A DNA stretch of 32,423 bases from Gammaproteobacteria bacterium (GTDB lineage Bacteria > Pseudomonadota > Gammaproteobacteria > Pseudomonadales > Porticoccaceae), in contig QJWQ01000091.1 of the NCBI GenBank assembly GCA_003235325.1, positions 1 through 32,423 on the forward strand, read 5' to 3'. Each line of letters opens with the position of its first letter. The stretch's first letter is position 1. Shown here one piece after another: positions 1 to 8,546 of the stretch. The notes below the pieces were generated by a model. The model was not told the origin of the DNA. It saw only the letters and a list, made by a program, of their open reading frames with translations, and made no database searches. The translations under genes were made by a program, and so were the position numbers.

Positions 1-54
1 TATAAAGTGCTATTTTTTTACCTATAAAATCAGAAAGTTAAAGTTACCGATTTT

Positions 55-76
55 GTCGACACCGCCATGTGTCGAC
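55..76. repeat. 8-bp perfect inverted repeat downstream of the lipoprotein gene
   Basis: GTCGACAC (55-62) and GTGTCGAC (69-76) are perfect reverse complements around a 6-base loop. The hairpin lies just past the stop of the minus-strand lipoprotein gene, where a transcription end would be expected. It is not followed by a T-run on the minus strand (AAAATC follows), so it is not a standard intrinsic terminator. It could stabilise the 3' end or bind a protein. The rest of 1-89 is AT-rich and shows nothing else. Confidence 0.4.
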
Positions 77-89
77 GGCCTGCCAAACC

Positions 90-581
90 TCAGCGCACGG
101 CGGTGATTTCCGCCAGCAGGCTTTTCAGTCGACGCTGCACCGTTGACCCGGCGGCGCTGAAAGCAATGCCCTTGCGCACCAGTTGCTCCGCGAGGGACAC
201 CTGGTACTGGGCAAAATGGGCACTGCCCAGCACCAGGTAGACTTCGGGGTTCGTGGCATTCAGTCGCTGGGCTCGCTCGGCCACGGCAATGGCGGCATCG
301 TATTTGCCATCGTTCTGATAGGACCAGGCCTGCTTTAACAGGGCATTCACCGCGTCGTTACCGGGCACCTCACGATCCCGTGTCGGTTTGATCTGGTCAC
401 CGGATGTTGATGTTTCGGCACCGCCGTCATCGCCACCGGTGGAGGGCCTCTGGGTCCCGTAGGGACCGTTGCTGGGCGGATAGGAGGGACTGGAGGTGCT
501 GGTGGGCACCGGCGAAATCGGTGCGCAAGCCACCAGCAGCATTCCCGGCAACAGCAGTAAAAGCGTGCGAAGTGTTCTCAT
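90..581 (-). CDS. lpoP: TPR outer-membrane lipoprotein, probable PBP1b activator (LpoP-like)
   Basis: The 163-residue product starts with a lipoprotein signal: basic MRTLR, a hydrophobic run and a lipobox LVAC with the lipidated Cys at residue 19. A low-complexity Ser/Pro/Gly/Thr linker follows (about 22-65), then about 90 residues with two TPR-like helical repeats (for example LLKQAWSYQNDGKYDAAIAV). There is no Asp at +2, so sorting to the outer membrane is expected. The ATG overlaps the stop of the PBP1b gene by 4 bases (ATGA), so the two are probably translationally coupled. In Pseudomonas a TPR lipoprotein encoded next to PBP1b, LpoP, activates that synthase from the outer membrane. The architecture and coupling here fit that role. 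The function is inferred from context, and the protein is shorter than I remember for P. aeruginosa LpoP. Confidence 0.8.
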   Translation of the reverse strand: MRTLRTLLLLLPGMLLVACAPISPVPTSTSSPSYPPSNGPYGTQRPSTGGDDGGAETSTSGDQIKPTRDREVPGNDAVNALLKQAWSYQNDGKYDAAIAVAERAQRLNATNPEVYLVLGSAHFAQYQVSLAEQLVRKGIAFSAAGSTVQRRLKSLLAEITAVR

Positions 582-3022
582 AGACCGAATAAATCCTTGA
601 ACCAGTCGACCACATCATCCAGATTGCGGCCGGGGGCGCGATAACAGGGGCCTTTGCGGCTGGGGGCGGTACCGGCGTCAAAAGGCAGGTAGCGGGCGCC
701 TGGGCAGCCCTTGGCGCTTAGCCATTGATTGGCCGGCTCGACCCAGTGGTATTCAATATTTTCCGGTTTGACAAAAGCCAGGGGCTGGCTGTCGATCCGG
801 GCCATGATATTGCCCCAGACCTGCAGCGCCCCCGTGCCGCCGGTGAGCGGCATTTTGCCATTATCGTCACGGCCGATCCAGACAATCCCGAGGTAGTTGC
901 CGCTGAAGCCGGCAAACCAGCTGTCCCTCTGGTCATTGCTGGTGCCGGTCTTGCCGGCCACGGATAGATCCTCGGGCAGATAGCGATAGGCGGTCTTTCC
1001 GGTGCCCTCGCGCATTACCACCTGCAGAGCATATTGCAAAAGGTGCATCGTACCGGGATCGAAACGCTGTTCTGCTGCAAAGGGGTAGCGCTTCAGGGGC
1101 TGGTTATCCGCCGTATAGACCGCATTGATTGCCCGCAAAGGCGTCAGGAACCCCTGGGCGGCAATGGTGTGGTAGATTCCCGCCAGATCAAATGGCGACA
1201 TGGTCACCGAACCCAGTAACAGGGAAGGCACTTCCGGCAGCGAGCCCTCGTAGCCGAGCCGGTGAATGGTATCGGCCACCTTCTCCAGCCCGACGTCCAT
1301 GCCCAGCCGGGCCGTGGCCTGATTGTAGGAATTGCCAAGCGCCTGGTACATGGGGACCAGGCCATGGCTCTTGCGTTCGTAATTTTGCGGTGACCAGATT
1401 TTGCCGTCCTCACCCTTGACGGTCACCGGTCCGTCATCGATCAGGGAGGCGAGGCTGTAGAGCTCGGGCTGCTCCAGGGCGGCAAGATACACCGCCGGTT
1501 TGATCGTGGAACCCACCTGCCGCCGTGCATCCAGGGCGCGGTTATATCCGGCGTAACCGGACTCGCGACCGCCGGCAACCGCCAGCACTTCGGCAGTGCC
1601 CACCCGCACCAGGATGGCGGCAGCCTCGAGGGTATCGGCCTGGATCCGGTAGCCCTTCTCCAGCGTATCCAGCCGACTGGCAATGGTTTCCTCCACCTCC
1701 CGTTGCACCTGGGGATCGAAGTGGGTAAATACCCGGAGGCCGGCGGAGTCGAGATCCTGCTCCCGGTAGTCCTTGCGCAATTGCCTTTTTACCAGATCGA
1801 TGTAATCGGGATAGGGATTGGCGGCACTGCCCGGACGCCCGGCCACGTCCAGGTCCCGACGTTTGGCGGCGGTGGCCTGCGCCTCGTCGATCACCTTTTC
1901 CCGCAGCAGGATATCGATAACCAGGTCTCTGCGTTTGCGGGCCCGTTCCGGGTGACTCCAGGGATCGTAGTAGGAGGCACCCTTGACCAGGCCGATCAAT
2001 AGCGCCTCCTGGTGCAGTTCCAGTTCTTCCACCGGTTGTCTGAAGTAATGGCGACTGGCCAGGCCAAAGCCGTGAATGGCTCGCCTGCCGGACTGGCCCA
2101 GGAAGACCTCGTTGACATAGGCTTCCATGATTTCTGCCTTGGACGCGTGCAATTCCAGCAACAGCGCCATAATCGCCTCCATGCCCTTGCGCAGCAGGCT
2201 GCGGTTGGAGGTCAGATAAAAGTTTTTTACCAGTTGCTGGGTAATGGTGCTGCCGCCCTGCACCGTTGATCCCGCGCGGAGATTGGTGACAAACGCCCGG
2301 GCGATACTTTTTGGAGAGATACCGTGATGGCTATAGAAGCCCTGGTCCTCCACGGCCACCAGGCCGTCGACGATATGGGGCGGCAATTGTTCAAGCCTGA
2401 CCAGCACCCGGTCTTCCTGGAGTTCCGGATAAATCCCGCCGATCAGGACCGGTTCAAGACGCACCACTGCCAGCTTTTCACCGGCGTCGCCCTGCAGGCG
2501 GGTGACACTCCTGCTGTCGAAATTAAGCGTCAGGTGCCGTGCCGGCTCCTCTCCGTCCCAGAACAGGAAAGGTCGGGTGAAAAGCTCAATGCGATTGCGT
2601 TCCGCCCGGTACTGACCGGACCCGGTGACGCTCGAAACCGGCCGGTAGCCGAGCCGATCCAGTTCCCAGCGAAGCTTCTCCAGGGGCAGCGGCAAGCCGG
2701 CGTAGATATCCAGCGAACGGCTGTAGACATGGGCAGGCAGAGACCATTTACTGCCACTGAACTTGACCCGGACATAGACATCGACGCTGACCAGAAAAAT
2801 CAGGGCCAGGCCAGTTAAAATCCAGAATATTTTCCACAACCACCGAAACCGGGGCTTGCCCGTTCGCTTAGGGCTTCCCGAACGGCTTTTTCCGCGACTA
2901 CAGTTTCGGGAACCGCCCCCTCGCGAATTTTTTGTTGCGGCACTGACGCTATTTACTGGCTTGCGGGTTCTGGATCCGGGCTTTGACAAGATCGACATCT
3001 CATGATGATTGGCAACCGGCAT
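578..3022 (-). CDS. mrcB: Penicillin-binding protein 1B, bifunctional transglycosylase/transpeptidase
   Basis: This class A PBP polymerises lipid II and cross-links peptidoglycan in the periplasm. Numbering from the chosen start (814 aa), a very basic cytoplasmic tail precedes one TM helix (about 61-88), then a UB2H-like region (about 110-140). The GT51 glycosyltransferase domain has catalytic Glu225 in VAVEDQGFYSHHG and the motif QGGSTITQQLVKN. The transpeptidase domain has the SxxK motif STIK (Ser505, Lys508), SYN at 565-567 and KTGT from Lys691. All catalytic residues are present and the length is typical. The start is uncertain: TTG at 3049, ATG at 3022 and ATG at 2998 are in frame and none has a good Shine-Dalgarno. 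The gene is the first of a two-gene unit with the downstream lipoprotein and is divergent from the kinase gene. Confidence 0.95.
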   Translation of the reverse strand: MPVANHHEMSILSKPGSRTRKPVNSVSAATKNSRGGGSRNCSRGKSRSGSPKRTGKPRFRWLWKIFWILTGLALIFLVSVDVYVRVKFSGSKWSLPAHVYSRSLDIYAGLPLPLEKLRWELDRLGYRPVSSVTGSGQYRAERNRIELFTRPFLFWDGEEPARHLTLNFDSRSVTRLQGDAGEKLAVVRLEPVLIGGIYPELQEDRVLVRLEQLPPHIVDGLVAVEDQGFYSHHGISPKSIARAFVTNLRAGSTVQGGSTITQQLVKNFYLTSNRSLLRKGMEAIMALLLELHASKAEIMEAYVNEVFLGQSGRRAIHGFGLASRHYFRQPVEELELHQEALLIGLVKGASYYDPWSHPERARKRRDLVIDILLREKVIDEAQATAAKRRDLDVAGRPGSAANPYPDYIDLVKRQLRKDYREQDLDSAGLRVFTHFDPQVQREVEETIASRLDTLEKGYRIQADTLEAAAILVRVGTAEVLAVAGGRESGYAGYNRALDARRQVGSTIKPAVYLAALEQPELYSLASLIDDGPVTVKGEDGKIWSPQNYERKSHGLVPMYQALGNSYNQATARLGMDVGLEKVADTIHRLGYEGSLPEVPSLLLGSVTMSPFDLAGIYHTIAAQGFLTPLRAINAVYTADNQPLKRYPFAAEQRFDPGTMHLLQYALQVVMREGTGKTAYRYLPEDLSVAGKTGTSNDQRDSWFAGFSGNYLGIVWIGRDDNGKMPLTGGTGALQVWGNIMARIDSQPLAFVKPENIEYHWVEPANQWLSAKGCPGARYLPFDAGTAPSRKGPCYRAPGRNLDDVVDWFKDLFGL

Positions 3023-3075
3023 TCTCGCTACCGATGTCGAGTCTGGCAACCGTTGCCGGCAAATACACCAGTGGC

Positions 3076-3104
3076 TTTCACTGCGCCGGTCAAATCGCGA
3101 TAAT
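3076..3104 (+). promoter_or_regulatory. Possible promoter of the PfkB-family kinase gene
   Basis: A good -10 hexamer GATAAT (3099-3104) sits 17 bases after TTTCAC (3076-3081), which is a poor -35. Transcription would start about 20 bases before the Shine-Dalgarno of the kinase gene. Only the -10 is convincing. Confidence 0.3.
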
Positions 3105-3131
3105 GAGCTCTTTTGCAGTCGAGGTTATGCA

Positions 3132-4133
3132 ATGAGCAGTTACCATGTTTACGGCCTGGGTGCTGCCCTGGTGGATACCGAAATCGAGGTTTCGGACGAG
3201 GATCTCCAGACGCTGGCCATCAACAAGGGACTGATGACCCTGGTGGACGAATCCCGCCAGCAACAACTGCTGTCATATCTTGCGCGCCACATGACCGCCT
3301 CTCGCCTGGCCAGCGGTGGCTCCGCCGCCAACACGATCATCGCAGTCAGCAGTTTCGGTGGCAGCGCCTATTATTCATGCCAGGTGGCCAATGACGAAAA
3401 CGGCAGGTTTTACCTGGATGATCTGAAACGCGCCGGAGTTCACCACAACGGCCGCGAGCACTCCATCGCCGGCACTACGGGCAAATGCCTGGTGTTGATC
3501 ACTCCGGACGCAGAGCGCACCATGAACACTTTTCTCGGTGTCAGCGAGCGTCTGGGGGAGGCCAACCTTGACCCCGTCGCTATCGCCGATTCCGAGTACA
3601 TCTATATAGAGGGTTACCTGGTGACCTCGGACCCCAGCCGGGCGGCCGCCATTCGCGCCCGGAAAATCGCCGAGCAATCCGGTGTCAAGACTGCCCTCAG
3701 CCTCTCCGACCCGGGCCTGGTGGCCCATTTTCGCGATGGTTTCAAGGCCATGATAGGCAAACAGGTGGACCTCCTTTTTTGTAACGAGGCCGAGGCCCTG
3801 GGCTGGTCTGCATCCGCGAACATCCACCTGGCTGCCGAAAATCTTACCCATATCGCCAGGACCTTCGCCATTACCCTGGGCGCCAGGGGCGCCCTGGTCT
3901 ATGACGGCAGTGAACTGAGAGAAATCAGATCCAGATCCGTCAGCGCAGTGGATACCAACGGCGCCGGCGACATGTTTGCCGGCGCCTTCCTCTATGGCAT
4001 CACCCACAGCATGAGCTATGAGCAGGCCGGCCGGTTTGCCTGCATGGCGGCCGCCAGTGTGGTGTCGCAGTATGGTCCGAGACTGCCCTACAGCCAGCAC
4101 CAGGGCCTGCTGGAGGTTTTTAACCGGGCTTGA
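3132..4133 (+). CDS. PfkB-family carbohydrate/nucleoside kinase (adenosine kinase-like)
   Basis: This is a 333-residue ribokinase-fold kinase. The PfkB N-terminal signature is visible as SGGSAANT (61-68) with nearby FGG. The C-terminal signature DTNGAGDMFAGAFLYG begins at 274 and contains the anion hole and catalytic base Asp280. I chose the ATG at 3132 because GAGG lies 7 bases upstream and the protein then starts with the usual beta-strand YHVYGLGAALVD. Family members phosphorylate sugars or nucleosides with ATP. Proteins with this N-terminus (GAALVDTEIEV) are commonly annotated as adenosine kinase, but the sequence does not prove the substrate. The gene stands alone: divergent from mrcB and convergent with the c-di-GMP gene, with a 56-base gap in which I see no clear terminator. 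Confidence 0.85.
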   Translation: MSSYHVYGLGAALVDTEIEVSDEDLQTLAINKGLMTLVDESRQQQLLSYLARHMTASRLASGGSAANTIIAVSSFGGSAYYSCQVANDENGRFYLDDLKRAGVHHNGREHSIAGTTGKCLVLITPDAERTMNTFLGVSERLGEANLDPVAIADSEYIYIEGYLVTSDPSRAAAIRARKIAEQSGVKTALSLSDPGLVAHFRDGFKAMIGKQVDLLFCNEAEALGWSASANIHLAAENLTHIARTFAITLGARGALVYDGSELREIRSRSVSAVDTNGAGDMFAGAFLYGITHSMSYEQAGRFACMAAASVVSQYGPRLPYSQHQGLLEVFNRA

Positions 4134-4189
4134 CGCCAACAGCCCTGCAGCCGGGACCTTTCGATCCGTTGCAGCGAAGGCCGGGAACC

Positions 4190-6760
4190 TTATTTCAGCA
4201 CGCGATCCATACTCAGGGGTGCGCCGAGATAATAGCCCTGCGCGTAATCGATACCCATGGTCTCCAGCATCGACAGCTGGCCCCGGGTTTCTACCGACTC
4301 GGCAATGGTGTCTATGCCCATGACATGGGCCAGGTGGTTGATGGTGCTGACCATTGAGTGATCGACATGACTGAGTTCCATGTTGCGAATGAAACCACCG
4401 TCGATTTTCAGGTAATCCACGGGCAGCGCCTTGAGATACCCGAAGGATGACAGGCCACTGCCAAAATCGTCCAGGGAAAAATGGCACCCCATCCCCCTGA
4501 AAGCCTTGATGAAAGCCATGGCCCGGTCAAAGTGGCGGATTGCCGATGTCTCCGTTATTTCAAACTGAATCTGACCGGCGTCGACGCTGCTGTGGCGCAA
4601 CCGGTCCAGCAGGTAATCCCTGAAGCGCTCATCGCCGATGGTGGTGCCGGAAAGGTTGACGGAAAAGCGGATACCTGCGCGCCTGCTGGGCGCAAGCCCT
4701 TCCAGGGACACCAGGATCTGGTCCAGCACCCAGCGATCTATTTCATCGACAAGTCCGGAGTTCTCGGCGGCCGGGATGAATCTCCCGGGCGAAATAATAT
4801 TGCCGTCCGGAGCCACCATGCGCACCAGAGCCTCGAAGTGCCTGATGGATTCAACCCCGCGCAGGGGCACAATTGGCTGGCAGTAAACGGCAAAGCGGCC
4901 CTGTTCCAGGGCTTCGCTGATGCGGGTGGTCCATCTGGCCATCGAGCGCCGGTGATGGATTTCCTTGCCCTGATGGTGAAAATGAATCCGGTTGCGTCCG
5001 GATTCCTTGGCGGCGGCACAGGAGGCACCGGCGGACACCAGGACATCAATTTCCGAACTGGTCTCCCGATCAATTACCCTGGTCCCGATACTGACACCCA
5101 CTCTGAGTCGCTGCTCTCCCCAGGGAAAGCTGTATTCCTTGATTCGCCATAATAATCGTTCGGCATCTTCACGGGCGATCTCCGGTGTTCGGTCCCAGAG
5201 CAATATGGCGAATTCATCGTTGCCGATTCGCGCGATAACATCATTTTTTTCCACACTGCCTGCCAACAGTGATGAAAACCGCCGCAGCAGTTCGTCCCCG
5301 GCGGTGTGACCGCAGGTATCGTTGACTACCGAGAAGTTATACAGGTCCAGATAGAGCAGCATGTGGCTGCAATTTTCCAGATGAGCGGCATCAATGGCTC
5401 TGGTGATTTCATTCTCGATCTGGCGGCGGTTGGGCAACTGGGTCAGGGGATCATGGGTGGCCTGCCAGCTGAGCCTGGTTGAAACGCGACGGAACTCGCT
5501 TGCTGCCCGCATGACGATCACTCCCCCGGCAAGTCGGTTGACCCGGTCCCGAAGAGGTACAGCGGTCAGGTTTATTGCCAGTGGTTCCCGGCCCGGGATC
5601 AGCAACCTGACATTGTCCCCGGTATTGACCGTGCACTGACGGTTGAGCATATCGTCAAAAGGGGTAACGGCCATGTTGTCGCCATTCTGCAACAGCAGGA
5701 TATCCCTGATGTTGGCCTGACGGTGACTGCCCCCGGTCAGACCCAGCATTTCCAGCCCCACGGGATTGATGTGATCGATACTACCGCGTCGGTCAACCAG
5801 TAAAATTCCGTCCGCCACCTGGCTGTAGATGGCAGTTAACTGCTCGCGCTGGTGCAACAAGGCGGCCGCGGCCTGCTCGCCACGAGTGGCATCCCGACAG
5901 AGCAGGGTCAGGATGTCCGGTTGAGCGCTCTGGCCGAAGATCGAAAGCTCAATTTGCAGTACCTGACCTTCTGCAGTCACGGCATCGAGCAACCCCTCGG
6001 GATGTTGGCGCTGCCTGAATTCAATTACCTGGCGAAAACTGTGGGCAGCCTCGTCTCCGGAAATATCCGGAAAAATCACCCTGAGGGGCTTGTCCAGTAA
6101 TTGTCCGGCGCTGTAACCGAGCAATTGTTCCATGCAGGGGTTTATCTGCCGAATAAAGCCGACGTTGTCAACCGTCAGCACGCCCAGCCTGTCGCTCTCG
6201 ATCAGGGCCTGACCGGCAGCCGGATTGACAGCGGCCACGTTCGCCGCCCCTGGTCGCGGTCGAGTGTCCGCGGGCCGCTCGGGGAACGCCATCAGCTCCA
6301 TGACGGCGCAACCATCCAGTTTTGAACCCGCCACCGGCCTCAGAGCGAAGCTGCACAGTTGCTGCTTTTGCTTGCCGCCAGTCATGGCCGATTGAAGCAA
6401 ATCGAGCCGCTCCGGTTCGAGTTCCCGCTGCCAGCAAATTCCGGCGCCGCCGTTGCTGACTGTTACCAATGTCGTCAGCAGATCACCGGCCTTCAGACCG
6501 GGAAACAGCTTGCCCATGGATTCACCCAGAACCTGAGCCTCGAAAAGGCCGGTCCAGACGGCCATCCAGCGATTCCAGAACAGGATTCGCTGGTTGCTGT
6601 CGAGAAGGACGACGCCAAGAGACTGCTGGTCAATCAGCGCCTGGGCAATGTCCCTGCGGGCATCCGCCAATGCCGGTCCAACCGTGTCCTGGAACGATTT
6701 CAAGAATTCGCTTCTCGTATCAATGGTCAGTACGGATACCGGCCGCAGCCTTGCCAACAC
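4190..6760 (-). CDS. PAS-PAS-PAS-GGDEF-EAL c-di-GMP signalling protein
   Basis: The 856-residue soluble sensor/effector has three PAS-like domains (about 37-150, 182-295 and 305-415), then GGDEF (about 425-590) and EAL (about 605-856). I see no TM segment. The GGDEF signature reads RIGNDEF (511-517), so the second Gly is Asn, and the position expected for the inhibitory RxxD reads EKND. Cyclase activity is therefore doubtful. The EAL domain looks complete: EALVR at 643, Asn in NLSG (702), Glu in EITE, DDFGSG at 764, KIDG at 785 and Glu in AESVE. c-di-GMP hydrolysis is the likelier activity, with the GGDEF acting as a GTP-binding regulatory domain. The start is GTG at 6760 with an in-frame TGA a few codons upstream and no clear Shine-Dalgarno, so a start slightly downstream is possible. 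Confidence 0.93.
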   Translation of the reverse strand: MLARLRPVSVLTIDTRSEFLKSFQDTVGPALADARRDIAQALIDQQSLGVVLLDSNQRILFWNRWMAVWTGLFEAQVLGESMGKLFPGLKAGDLLTTLVTVSNGGAGICWQRELEPERLDLLQSAMTGGKQKQQLCSFALRPVAGSKLDGCAVMELMAFPERPADTRPRPGAANVAAVNPAAGQALIESDRLGVLTVDNVGFIRQINPCMEQLLGYSAGQLLDKPLRVIFPDISGDEAAHSFRQVIEFRQRQHPEGLLDAVTAEGQVLQIELSIFGQSAQPDILTLLCRDATRGEQAAAALLHQREQLTAIYSQVADGILLVDRRGSIDHINPVGLEMLGLTGGSHRQANIRDILLLQNGDNMAVTPFDDMLNRQCTVNTGDNVRLLIPGREPLAINLTAVPLRDRVNRLAGGVIVMRAASEFRRVSTRLSWQATHDPLTQLPNRRQIENEITRAIDAAHLENCSHMLLYLDLYNFSVVNDTCGHTAGDELLRRFSSLLAGSVEKNDVIARIGNDEFAILLWDRTPEIAREDAERLLWRIKEYSFPWGEQRLRVGVSIGTRVIDRETSSEIDVLVSAGASCAAAKESGRNRIHFHHQGKEIHHRRSMARWTTRISEALEQGRFAVYCQPIVPLRGVESIRHFEALVRMVAPDGNIISPGRFIPAAENSGLVDEIDRWVLDQILVSLEGLAPSRRAGIRFSVNLSGTTIGDERFRDYLLDRLRHSSVDAGQIQFEITETSAIRHFDRAMAFIKAFRGMGCHFSLDDFGSGLSSFGYLKALPVDYLKIDGGFIRNMELSHVDHSMVSTINHLAHVMGIDTIAESVETRGQLSMLETMGIDYAQGYYLGAPLSMDRVLK

Positions 6761-6844
6761 CGGGTATCACGGCCTTTGGCCCTGTTCATGAACAATCGAG
6801 CGGGAATGGTCACTGTTTCTCCGTAGCCACCGCCCGGGTAACCA

Positions 6845-7888
6845 CTATCCCTGCGCCAGCAGGTCCCTGAGATCAATGATCGCGGCGTTAGCCCGGCTGA
6901 TATAGGAGGCCATGGTCAGGGAATGATTCGCCAGCAAACCAAAGCCGGTGCCGTTCAGGATCAGCGGGCTGCGCAGGGGCATCTGCGTGGCCTCCAGTTC
7001 CCGAATAATCTGCTGCATGCTGATCCGGGCATTTTTTTTCTGCAGCACTTCGTCAAAATCCTTTTCCACTGCCCGCAGAAAATTCACCAGAGCCCAGGCG
7101 GTGCCCCTGGCTTCAAAGAAAACATCATCCAGCTGGGTCCAGGGGGTCTTGACCCGGACCTCCCGGGGCGCGGGCGTGGCCTGTTGCCCGGCGCTGTCAC
7201 CAGCGAGATCGGTATTGAGCCGGCGCTGTCCGACGCTGGCACTCAGTCGCTGGGACAGGCTGCCAAGTCGCGTTTCCAGGGTAGAAAGCCAGAAATTGAG
7301 ATTGTCCGCGCGGGCATAAAACTGGGCGTTGTACTGGTCGCTGTCAATCAGTCGATCCAGATAGCGTTCAAGGTATTTGACGCCGTCCCGGTACTCGGAT
7401 TCCGTTGCCGGCAGCGCCCAGCTGTCACTGTCAAAATTGAACCGGGGATCGGCCAGGGACAGGTCCGGGTCCTCCATGGACTGGGACTGGGAATGGCTGA
7501 ACCGGTCCCGCAAGGCCTTCGACAAATCCCTGGCCTGGATCAGCACCCCGTATTCCCAGGAGGGCATATTGTCCAGCCAGATACCCGGGGGGGAAACATC
7601 GTTGGTGAGGTAACCCCCCGGTTTGTCGAGCAGGGTATTGACCACCTCGATCAGGGTCAGGGTGGTTCGAGCCCCCGTCACTTCGCTACCGGCGAGTCGG
7701 GCCTGGACTATTTTGTCGATATCCAGCAGATCCGGCGGCTGGCTCCAGTAGATACCCAGGCCCACCAGAACCAGAAGGATAGACCCCAGGACAGGTGTCA
7801 GAACATAGAGCAGCGGCGTGCGATGTTCCTGCTCCGGGAAGCTGTCATCGATATCACCGGCTACTCTGTCTTGCCCGTTGTCCGGCAT
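6845..7888 (-). CDS. DUF2333 family inner-membrane protein
   Basis: The 347-residue product has an acidic cytoplasmic N-terminus, one strong TM helix (about 25-47, LYVLTPVLGSILLVLVGLGI) and a long periplasmic domain. Recognisable DUF2333 features include YWSQPPDLLDI right after the TM, LLDKPGGYLTND, and the Trp- and Phe-rich stretch TPWTQLDDVFFEARGTAWAL. The family's biochemical function is not known to me. Its ATG shares one base with the stop of the upstream copper chaperone gene (TGATG), so the two are very likely translated from one mRNA. The pairing hints at a periplasmic or envelope role but does not prove a copper role. Confidence 0.88.
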   Translation of the reverse strand: MPDNGQDRVAGDIDDSFPEQEHRTPLLYVLTPVLGSILLVLVGLGIYWSQPPDLLDIDKIVQARLAGSEVTGARTTLTLIEVVNTLLDKPGGYLTNDVSPPGIWLDNMPSWEYGVLIQARDLSKALRDRFSHSQSQSMEDPDLSLADPRFNFDSDSWALPATESEYRDGVKYLERYLDRLIDSDQYNAQFYARADNLNFWLSTLETRLGSLSQRLSASVGQRRLNTDLAGDSAGQQATPAPREVRVKTPWTQLDDVFFEARGTAWALVNFLRAVEKDFDEVLQKKNARISMQQIIRELEATQMPLRSPLILNGTGFGLLANHSLTMASYISRANAAIIDLRDLLAQG

Positions 7889-8343
7889 CAGGGGACTCCA
7901 GCCGGTTTTTTATCTGCCAGGTCAGACTGAAACCTGTCTCGCACCGGCAACTGAAGCCGGTAATTGCCACAGTCCCCAAAATCCAGGTCCAGCTCGACCA
8001 TGCTGTCGGTTGCAGGAAGCGAATCGATGTCAAATAACATCAGATGGTAGCCCCCGGGTTCCAGCACCAACTGCCCACGGGATGGAACGGGCAGCGACGA
8101 TTCGGCCCGCATATGCACCATGCCGTCACGGTGCTGGTGACTGTGAAATTCGGTCCTCCCAGCAAAGTCCCCACGGGCATCCAGCAGGTCGCAATCCGTT
8201 TCACCCCGATTGGTGACGGTGAAAAAAGCTGCCGAGGTGTTCTGGCCAGGGAGCAATGCCTGAATGAAGCCAGCTTCGAGTAACAATTCCGCTCTGCAAT
8301 ATTGTGTGATCAATAGCCCCAAGACAAAGCCGAGGATTTTCAT
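7888..8343 (-). CDS. Periplasmic PCu(A)C copper chaperone
   Basis: The 151-residue product has a short signal peptide (MKILGFVLGLLITQYCRAE, cleavage probably after CRA). The PCu(A)C copper-binding signature H-x10-M-x21-H-x-M is exact: His and Met in HSHQHRDGMVHM, then His and Met in the GGYHLM segment. The family delivers Cu(I) to the CuA site of cytochrome oxidase or handles periplasmic copper. The ATG at 8343 was chosen over longer in-frame readings because it gives a proper signal peptide and has GGA 7 bases upstream. The gene is first in a transcript with DUF2333 and is divergent from dsbD, another periplasmic redox gene. Copper chaperones and DsbD both serve cytochrome oxidase and cytochrome c maturation. 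Confidence 0.88.
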   Translation of the reverse strand: MKILGFVLGLLITQYCRAELLLEAGFIQALLPGQNTSAAFFTVTNRGETDCDLLDARGDFAGRTEFHSHQHRDGMVHMRAESSLPVPSRGQLVLEPGGYHLMLFDIDSLPATDSMVELDLDFGDCGNYRLQLPVRDRFQSDLADKKPAGVP

Positions 8344-8370
8344 GGATTTTCCGTTATTTCGAGTGGCGAC

Positions 8371-8379
8371 AATATACCA
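8371..8379 (-). promoter_or_regulatory. Extended -10 promoter candidate for the PCu(A)C gene
   Basis: Read on the minus strand this is TGG-TATATT, matching the extended -10 pattern TGnTATAAT with one mismatch. The start of transcription would be near 8364, about 20 bases before the ATG. No good -35 is seen, as is usual for extended -10 promoters. Confidence 0.4.
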
Positions 8380-8546
8380 TGTAATAACAGTAGCCTCAGC
8401 AATACCGGTCGGGATCAAAAAACATCCTGACCCTGAAAAAGCAGAACTCGCGGCAATCCGCTGCTGTCCATACAATGGGCGGTACCCGACAGGGTTTCGA
8501 ACCAGGCGCCACTGCATAGCAACCCCTATTACGGAGACAACAACCC

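Noticed and set aside
55-76. Intrinsic terminator for the lipoprotein/PBP1b unit
   Set aside because: The stem is perfect but no T-run follows on the minus strand.
3375-4487. 370-codon minus-strand frame across the PfkB kinase gene and the end of the GGDEF-EAL gene
   Set aside because: It crosses two well-supported genes, has low-complexity composition, and no recognisable motif. It is a shadow of high-GC coding.
6923-7930. 335-codon plus-strand frame antisense to the DUF2333 gene
   Set aside because: The minus-strand protein has a clear TM helix and family features, while the plus-strand frame has none.
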